From positions 1-19,984 of the forward strand of contig CABUZU010000024.1 of NCBI GenBank assembly GCA_902496125.1: 19,984 bases of DNA, in the 5' to 3' direction. The notes beneath the pieces are model-generated. The model searched no databases, was not told where the DNA came from, and saw nothing but the letters and a program-made list of their open reading frames with translations. The position numbers and the translations under genes are program-made. Origin of the DNA: an uncultured Lachnospiraceae bacterium. GTDB lineage: Bacteria > Bacillota > Clostridia > Lachnospirales > Lachnospiraceae. Below are positions 1 to 5,808 of the stretch, piece by piece (the first letter of the stretch is position 1; the number at the start of each line of letters is the position of its first letter).

Positions 1-1
1 A

Positions 2-406
2 GTTGTTGTTCCTGGTGGTGGAGCAAAGGCTTGCTCTTATGGTTGTTTAGGACTTGGTAGTTGTGTAAAGGAATGTCAATTTGGTGCATTAGCTATCGTT
101 GATGGTGTAGCTAAGGTTAATGAAGACGCATGTGTTTCTTGTGGTAAATGTGCAAGCATATGTCCAAAACAGTTAATTGACTTAGTTCCTGCAAGTTCGG
201 TTCATCGTGTTGTTTGTAGTTCAAAGGACAAAGGTAAAGAAGCAAAGGCTGTTTGTGATGCAAGTTGTATTGGTTGTGGCGTTTGTAAGAAGAAATGTCC
301 AAATGAAGCGATTGATATCGTAAACAACGTAGCGATTATTGATTATAGTAAATGTACAAATTGTGGCGAATGTGCACAGAAATGTCCAAGAGGTGCGATT
401 AGCTAA
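2..406 (+). CDS. rnfB: RnfB, Rnf electron-transport complex iron-sulfur subunit (C-terminal part)
   Basis: The reading frame is open from the left edge and ends at TAA 404-406, giving 134 residues with no start in the window. Eight-iron ferredoxin-like cysteine runs dominate it: CSYGC near the start, then CVSCGKC..CP, CIGCGVCKKKCP and CTNCGECAQKCP, each spaced for [4Fe-4S] clusters. This is the cluster-rich C-terminal half of RnfB, which passes electrons from reduced ferredoxin into the membrane Rnf complex that reduces NAD+ and pumps Na+ or H+. The N-terminal membrane anchor and first cluster domain lie outside the window. In clostridia rnfB is normally the last gene of rnfCDGEAB, and the terminator directly after the stop fits that. 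A generic polyferredoxin is the alternative, but the GGGAKACSYGCLGLGSC motif is typical of RnfB. Confidence 0.93.
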   Translation, partial: VVVPGGGAKACSYGCLGLGSCVKECQFGALAIVDGVAKVNEDACVSCGKCASICPKQLIDLVPASSVHRVVCSSKDKGKEAKAVCDASCIGCGVCKKKCPNEAIDIVNNVAIIDYSKCTNCGECAQKCPRGAIS

Positions 407-413
407 GATTTAT

Positions 414-444
414 AAGGAGGCGGTTGATTTCAACTGCCTCCTTT
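414..444 (+). terminator. Intrinsic terminator of the rnf operon
   Basis: A 13-bp stem (414-426 pairs with 431-443, one G-U pair) has a four-base ATTT loop. The stem is GC-rich in the middle (GGAGGC/GCCTCC). The T tract after it is short and interrupted. It begins 8 nt after the rnfB stop codon. Confidence 0.85.
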
Positions 445-546
445 CATGTTTTTGATAAAATAAAAATAGAATTTAGATAAAATATGATAAAATTACACAA
501 ATAGTTTGTATTTAATTTTGAACTTTGTGGATTTTTTATAAAAAAG

Positions 547-910
547 ACTTGCCAAATAGGGGGTAAGTGTGGTAATCTAAACAATAGATATTGCCGCTTG
601 GACAGATTTGAATGGGGGTCCTAGAGATGAAAGGTGAAAAAGACAAATGGGGGTGTCTTTTTTGCATTTCCGAACTTGGACGTTAGTGGTTCTTTAGTAA
701 GAACATAACGGCGCAATTGTATAAAGGGAATAAGATTCGGATGGACTGGAACATCAATTGGGGGGATGCGACGGTTTGTTTGTTACATCGGAGTTTTAAT
801 GGATGCATAAGTTAAGTTATGCGGAACGGAAACACTAAGAATCACTGGAATGAGGGTTCTATGAGGCAAATATTATTGAATGGGGACAGTAAGGCTAACT
901 GTCCCTATTT
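547..910 (+). ncRNA. Candidate structured RNA of unknown family, or long 5' leader of the flavin reductase gene
   Basis: This stretch lies between the rnf terminator and the flavin reductase gene and has no convincing protein gene. It is richer in G than its surroundings and poor in C. By eye it folds into successive hairpins: 547-553/562-568 (loop AAATAGGG), 569-579/585-597, 600-603/618-621, 637-645/654-662 (loop AATGGGGG), 681-685 + 689-694/699-704 + 706-710, 805-810/817-822, 838-843/855-860, and the terminal stem 883-890/898-905. CAATTG at 714-719 can also pair with its copy at 755-760. A weak -10 (TATAAA, 537-542) lies just upstream but has no well-spaced -35. I see no T-box, FMN, SAM, cobalamin, c-di-GMP, RNase P, tmRNA or SRP signature. 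Strand is inferred from the terminal hairpin followed by TATTTCATTT and from neighbouring genes. Function is unknown. Confidence 0.55.
883..910 (+). terminator. Terminal hairpin of the candidate RNA, just upstream of the flavin reductase gene
   Basis: The stem GGGACAGT (883-890) pairs with ACTGTCCC (898-905) around a 7-nt loop, followed by TATTTCATTT. The T tract is broken by A and C, so release may be incomplete and some transcripts could read into the gene that starts 30 nt later. The bases CCCTATTT (903-910) can alternatively pair with the loop of the first hairpin at 554-561. Confidence 0.7.
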
Positions 911-940
911 CATTTATTGAGAAAATAATGAGGAGAAAAT

Positions 941-1516
941 ATGATGAAACAAAGTTGGAAACCAGGAAATATGCTTTATCCAGTCCCAGCAGTTATGGTA
1001 AGTTGTGCCGATGATGAGGGACGTTCAGATATTATTACCATTGCATGGACTGGAACAGTTTGTACCAACCCACCCATGTTATACATTTCAGTAAGACCTG
1101 AGAGATATTCTTATGATATCATTAAAAAGTCAGGTGAATTTGTTGTAAATTTGACAACAAAGGGATTAACAAAAGCGGTTGATTATTGCGGAACAAAATC
1201 AGCAAGAGACGTTAATAAATGGGAGAAGATGAATTTAACTGCCGAACCTTCTGATTTTATTAAAGCACCGATTATTAGGGAGAGTCCAGTAAACATTTCA
1301 TGCAAGGTGGAACAAATAATTAAGCTTGGGTCTCATGATATGTTTTTAGCTTCTGTACAAGGGGTTCAAGTAGATGAAAGCCTACTCGATTCTAAGAATC
1401 GTTTAAACTTAGAAAAAGCAGGGTTAATTGCTTATTCCCATGGTCAATATTTTGAACTTGGAAAGATTTTAGGAAAATTTGGTTATTCCATTGCTCGCAA
1501 GAAGAAAAGAAAGTAA
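941..1516 (+). CDS. Flavin reductase-like (FMN-binding split-barrel) protein
   Basis: The 191-residue product has the order typical of the flavin reductase/flavoredoxin family: WKPGNMLYPVPAVMVSC at the start, then DIITIAWTGTVCTNPPMLYISVRPERYSYDII, and GEFVVNLTT with DYCGTKSARDVNKW. In this family these segments form the split barrel that binds FMN. The enzymes act in the cytoplasm as flavin reductases or small electron carriers; the partner cannot be read from sequence. AGGAG at 931-935 serves either ATG at 941 or 944; I chose 941. No separate promoter is obvious between the upstream terminal hairpin (883-910) and this gene, so it may be expressed by read-through from the structured region. 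The C-terminus is a lysine-arginine tail whose codons form half of a terminator stem. It converges on the ssp gene. Confidence 0.88.
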   Translation: MMKQSWKPGNMLYPVPAVMVSCADDEGRSDIITIAWTGTVCTNPPMLYISVRPERYSYDIIKKSGEFVVNLTTKGLTKAVDYCGTKSARDVNKWEKMNLTAEPSDFIKAPIIRESPVNISCKVEQIIKLGSHDMFLASVQGVQVDESLLDSKNRLNLEKAGLIAYSHGQYFELGKILGKFGYSIARKKKRK

Positions 1517-1531
1517 TTATGCTTTCTTTTT
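1504..1531. terminator. Bidirectional terminator shared by the convergent flavin reductase and ssp genes
   Basis: GAAAAGAAAG (1504-1513) pairs with CTTTCTTTTT (1522-1531), the last pair being G-T, around a loop that contains both stop codons (TAA 1514-1516 on plus; complement of 1517-1519 on minus). On each strand the 3' arm is T-rich. The stem is AT-rich, so strength is uncertain. The arms encode the lysine-rich C-termini of both proteins. Confidence 0.5.
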
Positions 1532-1708
1532 CTTTTTACGATTTCTTTGCGAAATAACGCCACCAATTCTTCCACTTTCCTGAGCAGTAAGTTCGCCCCA
1601 ACCACCAGTAATAATTTTATCCGATAAACCAAGTTCTGAGGCAATTTCAAAACGCATTTTTTCTGTATCTGTCATTTTATTAATATCAAATTTTTTCTTT
1701 TTAGACAT
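1517..1708 (-). CDS. Alpha/beta-type small acid-soluble spore protein
   Basis: This 63-residue protein has the core of alpha/beta-type SASPs: the germination-protease site FEIASELG (residues 20-27, expected cut between Glu21 and Ile22), then GWGELTAQESGRIGG, matching the second conserved block with its GxxGG end. Such proteins coat and bend spore DNA, protect it from UV and heat, and are degraded at germination. Both ends are lysine-rich (KKKK at 3-6, KKKKK near the end), which would add DNA contacts. The minus-strand ribosome site AAAGGAG sits just before the ATG. These genes are usually driven by sigma-G in the forespore, but I could not fix a clear sigma-G promoter. Two copies of a GATT(AG)AAGTATTT-like element lie upstream at 1729-1742 and 1747-1758. 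The gene implies a spore-former. Confidence 0.87.
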   Translation of the reverse strand: MSKKKKFDINKMTDTEKMRFEIASELGLSDKIITGGWGELTAQESGRIGGVISQRNRKKKKKA

Positions 1709-1789
1709 AAGTTCTCCTTTCTAAAATGGATTAGAAGTATTTACTAGATTAAGTATTTGTATTTTGGGTTAAAATTATAACACAACGGA

Positions 1790-1818
1790 TTGAAATTATT
1801 CTTAGACAGTGGTATGAT
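1790..1818 (+). promoter_or_regulatory. Sigma-A-type promoter for mutY
   Basis: TTGAAA (1790-1795) and TATGAT (1813-1818) are separated by 17 bp, 31 nt before the mutY start. Both hexamers are close to consensus. Confidence 0.75.
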
Positions 1819-1849
1819 TAGTTAATTATACGAAGAATGAGGAAAAAAG

Positions 1850-2905
1850 ATGATAGATAAACGATTGGAACAGACAGTTCCGGCTTTAATTAATTGGTTT
1901 GATTCATGTGCAAGACAAATGCCTTGGCGAACAGATACTAGACCTTACTATGTATGGTTATCCGAGATTATGCTTCAGCAAACAAGGGTAGAAGCGGTTA
2001 TTCCTTATTTTAATCGTTTTATTGAGGAAGTTCCAGATATTTATACATTAGCTGAGATTTCTGAAGAAAAATTGTTGAAATTATGGGAAGGGCTCGGTTA
2101 TTATAACCGTGCAAGAAATTTAAAGAAGGCGGCAATGCAGATTGTACAAGAGTATAATGGTCAGTTGCCAAAAGAGATGAAGGAATTAAAGAAATTATCA
2201 GGGATTGGTAGTTACACAGCAGGAGCAATTGCTTCGATTGCATATAATGAAGTGGCACCAGTCGTAGATGGTAATGTATTAAGAGTTGTTTCTAGAGTGC
2301 TTGCATCAACTGCGGATATCAGTCTTGCAAAGACGAAAAGGCAGATGGAGGAGGATTTATTACAAGTCATTCCAGCAGATAGACCTGGTACCTATAATCA
2401 AGCTTTGATGGAGCTTGGTGCAATGGTTTGCGTGCCAAAAGGTAAGCCACATTGTAATGAATGTCCATTAAATAAAATATGTTTGGCTTATTTAGAAGAC
2501 CTTACTGATTCGATTCCGTATAAAGCACCTAAAAAGAAGAGAAAAGTAGAAAAGAAAACGGTATTAGTAATAGAATGTGGTGAAGAGGTAGTGCTAAATA
2601 AGCGTCCATCAAATGGATTATTAGCAGGAATGTATGAATTTCCAAACCTAGAAGGACACATGAGTGCGATACAGGTGATGAAATATATGATAGATCAAAG
2701 TGAAACTTCATTTCATATTAGTTTGCTAGAACGTGCAGTTCATGTATTTTCGCATATAGAATGGCAGATGATTGGCTATCGTGTGAAGTTATATAGAAAG
2801 CAATCGAAGCAACCAATGAATTTCGTAAAAAAAGACGAATTAGAGACCAAATATGCAATACCAACTGCATTTCATATTTATAAAGAAGCTTTAGAATCCA
2901 AGTAA
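1850..2905 (+). CDS. mutY: A/G-specific adenine DNA glycosylase MutY
   Basis: The 351-residue enzyme removes adenine mispaired with 8-oxoguanine or G, starting base-excision repair. Visible are the N-terminal PWR and WLSEIMLQQTRVE block with catalytic Glu39, the helix-hairpin-helix LSGIGSYTAGAIAS, VDGNVLRV with catalytic Asp140, and the [4Fe-4S] loop with Cys194, Cys202, Cys205 and Cys211. After a basic linker (APKKKRKVEKK) a NUDIX-like C-terminal domain follows, which in this family recognises 8-oxoG; HVFSHIEW is its typical motif. Length is normal for the family. A weak GAGG site precedes ATG 1850. Only 20 nt separate it from the lipid kinase gene, so the two are probably co-transcribed. 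Confidence 0.96.
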   Translation: MIDKRLEQTVPALINWFDSCARQMPWRTDTRPYYVWLSEIMLQQTRVEAVIPYFNRFIEEVPDIYTLAEISEEKLLKLWEGLGYYNRARNLKKAAMQIVQEYNGQLPKEMKELKKLSGIGSYTAGAIASIAYNEVAPVVDGNVLRVVSRVLASTADISLAKTKRQMEEDLLQVIPADRPGTYNQALMELGAMVCVPKGKPHCNECPLNKICLAYLEDLTDSIPYKAPKKKRKVEKKTVLVIECGEEVVLNKRPSNGLLAGMYEFPNLEGHMSAIQVMKYMIDQSETSFHISLLERAVHVFSHIEWQMIGYRVKLYRKQSKQPMNFVKKDELETKYAIPTAFHIYKEALESK

Positions 2906-2925
2906 ATGAGAGGGAGTGAGAGATT

Positions 2926-3828
2926 ATGGCAGATAAAAAAATGTTATTTATTTTTAATCCATACTCAGGAAAGGGACAAATTAAAAATAGTTTAGTAAGT
3001 ATTTTAGATACTTTTGTTAAAGCGGGGTATCAATTAGATGTTCATGTAACTCAAAAGACAGGTGAAGCAACCAAGATTGCCAAGGAACGAGCAAAAGACG
3101 TTGACTACATGGTATGCAGCGGTGGAGATGGAACGATGCATGAGGTTGTAAATGGATTAATGCAGCTTCCAAAAGAAGAAAGAAAGCCATTAGGTTATAT
3201 TCCAGCAGGAACAACGAATGATTATGGCAGAAGCTTAAAAGTACCAAAAGATATGAAAAAAGCGGCACAGATGGTTGTAAAAAAACAGCCGTTGCCTACG
3301 GATATTGGAAAATTTAATAATGATTATTTTACATATGTAGCAGGATTTGGTATATTTACAGCAGTATCTTATACGACACCGCAAGATACGAAAAATATGT
3401 TAGGTCACTCTGCATATATTATTGAAGGAATGAAATCCCTTGCAGATATTGAAGCTTGTCATGTAAAAGTAATTTGCGATGAGTATACAGAGGAAGGCGA
3501 TTACCTTGCTGGACTTGTGACCAATTCCATTAGTGTGGCAGGTACCAAATTAGTGCCTGGAAGGGATGCAAGTTTAGATGATGGATTATTTGAAGTAATG
3601 TTAGTAAAGAATCCAGAAAATCCTCTTGTCTTAGCACAGGTGTTAACAGAATTTCTTCAAGAAAATCCAGCGAATAATAGCTATGTTATTCGATTTAAGA
3701 CAAATAAGATTCGATTTGAAACAACTAAACCTGTAGATTGGGTATTAGATGGCGAATTTGGTGGTAATTTATCAGAAGTTAATATCGAAGTAGAAGAAAA
3801 TGGATTAAATATTGCTCGAAAAAAGTAA
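2926..3828 (+). CDS. Diacylglycerol kinase / YegS-BmrU family lipid kinase
   Basis: The 300-residue protein shows the diacylglycerol kinase catalytic domain: FIFNPYSGKGQ near residue 10, CSGGDGTMHEVVNGLM around residues 65-80 (the GGDGT nucleotide-binding motif), and IPAGTTNDYGRSL near residue 95. Later segments, including TDIGKFNNDYFTYVAGFGIF and DASLDDGLFEVMLV, match the second domain of the family. These soluble or membrane-peripheral enzymes phosphorylate diacylglycerol or related lipids and recycle lipid from polymer synthesis; the exact substrate cannot be told. It lies 20 nt after mutY and before the rpoD promoter, with no terminator after it. Confidence 0.9.
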   Translation: MADKKMLFIFNPYSGKGQIKNSLVSILDTFVKAGYQLDVHVTQKTGEATKIAKERAKDVDYMVCSGGDGTMHEVVNGLMQLPKEERKPLGYIPAGTTNDYGRSLKVPKDMKKAAQMVVKKQPLPTDIGKFNNDYFTYVAGFGIFTAVSYTTPQDTKNMLGHSAYIIEGMKSLADIEACHVKVICDEYTEEGDYLAGLVTNSISVAGTKLVPGRDASLDDGLFEVMLVKNPENPLVLAQVLTEFLQENPANNSYVIRFKTNKIRFETTKPVDWVLDGEFGGNLSEVNIEVEENGLNIARKK

Positions 3829-3847
3829 AAAAATATCAAAAAAATAC

Positions 3848-3876
3848 TTGCAATCAAAAAGATATTGTGGTATAAT
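3848..3876 (+). promoter_or_regulatory. Sigma-A promoter for rpoD
   Basis: TTGCAA (3848-3853), 17-bp spacer, TATAAT (3871-3876), 47 nt before the rpoD start. The -10 is perfect, so rpoD probably feeds its own transcription. Confidence 0.85.
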
Positions 3877-3923
3877 TAGAGTTTACAAGAGCAATTTAAT
3901 TAATATACTTTGAGGAGACGTAA

Positions 3924-5054
3924 ATGACCGAGAAAGACAAACAAAAATATTTCAGAATGCAAATTGGGAAACTGGTAGAATTGGGTAAGAGTAAAAAAAA
4001 TACTCTAGAAGCAAAAGAAATCAGTGATTTTTTTGGTGAAGCACCTCTTTCAGAGGAAAAGCTCGAATTTGTTTACAATTACCTAGAAAGTAAAGGAATT
4101 GATGTACTTAGGGATTTATCTAACGTCGAGAATATGATATTAGAAGCAGATGAAGATGGTTTTTCTCCATCAGAAGAGGACGAAGAAGATATTGACCTAG
4201 ATGCAATTAATCTTTTAGATGGTATTGGAACGGAAGATCCTGTAAGAATGTACCTAAAAGAAATCGGAACCGTACCGTTATTAACAGCAGAAGAGGAGGT
4301 TCGTCTTGCTAAGCGTAAGGCAGAGGGCGATCCAATCGCCAAGGAACGCTTAATTGAAGCTAACCTTAGACTAGTTGTAAGTATTGCAAAAAGATATACC
4401 GGACGTGGAATGAGTTTCTTAGATTTGGTACAGGAAGGTAATCTTGGATTGATTAAGGGAGTTGAAAAATTCGATTACACAAAAGGCTATAAGTTAAGTA
4501 CTTATGCCACTTGGTGGATTAGACAGTCCGTAACAAGAGCATTAGCAGATCAAGCTAGAACAATTCGAGTACCAGTTCATATGGTAGAAACCATTAATAA
4601 GATGTCCAAGATGCAAAGAAAATTGACTCTTGAATTAGGATATGAACCCTCTACAGCGGAATTAGCAGATGCTTTAGACATGACAGAAGAAAAGGTTATG
4701 GAGATTATGCAGATTGCTAGAGAGCCAGCTTCATTAGAGACTCCAATCGGTGAAGAAGATGATTCAAATCTTGGCGATTTTGTAGCAGACGGTAATGCAG
4801 TAACACCAGAAGGCAATGTAGAGTCTGTAATGTTGAAAGAACATATTGATACCTTGTTAGAGGATTTAAAAGAGAGAGAACGTCAAGTGATTGTATTACG
4901 TTTTGGTTTAGAGGATGGACATCCTCGTACCTTAGAGGAAGTTGGAAAGGAGTTCAACGTTACTCGTGAACGTATTCGTCAGATTGAAGCAAAAGCACTT
5001 AGAAAATTGAGAAATCCAGTTCGTAGTAAGAGAATACGAGATTTCTTATCATAA
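3924..5054 (+). CDS. rpoD: Primary sigma factor RpoD (sigma-A / sigma-70)
   Basis: The 376-residue protein carries all core sigma-70 regions: a short acidic region 1.1-like N-terminus (EEDEEDIDLD), region 1.2 (DPVRMYLKEIGTVPLL), region 2 with RLVVSIAKRYTGRGMSFLDL near residue 148 and the -10-reading TYATWWIRQSVTRAL, region 3 (TINKMSKMQRKL onward), and region 4 with the helix-turn-helix TLEEVGKEFNVTRERIRQIE followed by KALRKLR. Length matches Firmicutes SigA. It directs RNA polymerase to the TTGACA/TATAAT promoters seen in this window. GAGGAG precedes ATG 3924. Unlike the common dnaG-rpoD pairing in Firmicutes, no dnaG is upstream; mutY and a lipid kinase are there instead. A strong terminator ends the transcript. 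Confidence 0.97.
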   Translation: MTEKDKQKYFRMQIGKLVELGKSKKNTLEAKEISDFFGEAPLSEEKLEFVYNYLESKGIDVLRDLSNVENMILEADEDGFSPSEEDEEDIDLDAINLLDGIGTEDPVRMYLKEIGTVPLLTAEEEVRLAKRKAEGDPIAKERLIEANLRLVVSIAKRYTGRGMSFLDLVQEGNLGLIKGVEKFDYTKGYKLSTYATWWIRQSVTRALADQARTIRVPVHMVETINKMSKMQRKLTLELGYEPSTAELADALDMTEEKVMEIMQIAREPASLETPIGEEDDSNLGDFVADGNAVTPEGNVESVMLKEHIDTLLEDLKERERQVIVLRFGLEDGHPRTLEEVGKEFNVTRERIRQIEAKALRKLRNPVRSKRIRDFLS

Positions 5055-5060
5055 GAGAAG

Positions 5061-5091
5061 AAAGGCTGTCGCATTTGCGGCAGCCTTTTTT
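5061..5091 (+). terminator. Intrinsic terminator after rpoD
   Basis: A 12-bp stem (5061-5072 with 5077-5088, one G-T pair), ATTT loop and T tract 5086-5091. The queH ribosome site (GGAGG) begins immediately after the T tract, so queH must depend on read-through or an unseen promoter. Confidence 0.9.
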
Positions 5092-5100
5092 GGAGGAATT

Positions 5101-5712
5101 ATGAACTATCAATTAGTATTAGATAAAACATTAGAAGAGGTTGTAAAAGAGGGAGAGACAAAGAGATTATTACTTCATGCTTGTTGTGCACCCTGTAGCA
5201 GTTATTGTTTAGAATATCTTTCGAATTATTTCGATATTGATGTGCTATTTTACAATCCCAATATTTCAGTAGCGGAAGAATTTACAAAAAGAGAATTAGA
5301 GCTGAAACGTTTAGTAGAACAGATGCCATTTAAGAAAAGAGTACAAGCAAAGGTATTAGATTATCATCCAGAAGAATTTTATGAAGCGGTTCCGAATCGA
5401 AAGAACGATAGAGAAGGTGGAGAGTCTTGTTTTCTATGTTATAAGCTTCGTTTAGAAAAGACAGCACAGATGGCTAAGGAAGAAAATTATGATTATTTTA
5501 CCACTACGCTTAGTATTAGTCCTCTAAAAAACGCGAAAAAATTAAATGAAATTGGAGAAAATTTATCAGAAATATACAAAGTACCCTATTTATTTTCTGA
5601 TTTTAAGAAGAGAAATGGCTATAAACGTTCAATAGAATTGTCGAAAGAGTATGATTTGTATCGACAAAACTACTGTGGATGTATTTTTTCGAAAAAAGAA
5701 CGCGAAGAATAA
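5101..5712 (+). CDS. queH: Epoxyqueuosine reductase QueH (DUF208 family)
   Basis: The 203-residue protein matches QueH, the metal-dependent enzyme that reduces epoxyqueuosine to queuosine at the tRNA wobble base, replacing QueG in many bacteria. Family marks are LLLHACCAPCSSYCLEYL (Cys28, Cys29, Cys32, Cys36), FYNPNI, the ESCFLCYKLRLEKTA block (Cys110, Cys113), FTTTLSISPLKN and the end NYCGCIFS. The paired cysteines at 28/29 and the 110/113 pair are the expected cluster and iron ligands. It starts 46 nt after the rpoD stop, behind the rpoD terminator, with the ribosome site TGGAGGAATT. No other queuosine genes are in the window. Confidence 0.9.
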   Translation: MNYQLVLDKTLEEVVKEGETKRLLLHACCAPCSSYCLEYLSNYFDIDVLFYNPNISVAEEFTKRELELKRLVEQMPFKKRVQAKVLDYHPEEFYEAVPNRKNDREGGESCFLCYKLRLEKTAQMAKEENYDYFTTTLSISPLKNAKKLNEIGENLSEIYKVPYLFSDFKKRNGYKRSIELSKEYDLYRQNYCGCIFSKKEREE

Positions 5713-5732
5713 TAAAAAATTGTTAATTTTAC

Positions 5733-5761
5733 TTTACAGTTTAGAAGAAAAAGTATAAAAT
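5733..5761 (+). promoter_or_regulatory. Probable sigma-A promoter for ackA
   Basis: TTTACA (5733-5738) and TAAAAT (5756-5761) are 17 bp apart; an overlapping TATAAA (5754-5759) would give 15 bp. The site is 47 nt upstream of the ackA ATG. Confidence 0.6.
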
Positions 5762-5808
5762 AGAGTTAAGTGTGTATCATACTGAATTTTATTGGAGGAA
5801 TTAAAGAA

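Noticed and set aside
637..663. A hairpin with a T-rich 3' arm (AAAAAGACA/TGTCTTTTT) that looks like a terminator inside the RNA candidate.
   Set aside because: The T run is mostly used up as the stem's own 3' arm, and structured sequence continues for 240 nt to a better terminal hairpin, so I treat it as an internal stem.
547..910. A CsrB-like CsrA sponge, because of length near 360 nt and many GGA triplets.
   Set aside because: The hairpin loops carry GGGG runs and not the AnGGA loop pattern; most GGA triplets are not in clear loops, and clostridial CsrA is usually controlled by FliW.
547..910. Known large RNAs (RNase P, tmRNA, SRP, 6S, T-box, FMN or cobalamin riboswitch).
   Set aside because: None of their conserved core motifs could be found by eye. 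A family I do not remember, such as the raiA motif, cannot be excluded without a covariance-model search.
5713..5732. An AAAATT/AATTTT hairpin after queH as a terminator.
   Set aside because: Only A-T pairs with a three-base loop and no proper T tract; the ackA promoter follows directly.
5770..5808. An upstream ATG extending AckA by 13 residues.
   Set aside because: No ribosome site before it, and the GGAGG lies immediately before the conserved MKVLVINCGSSS start.
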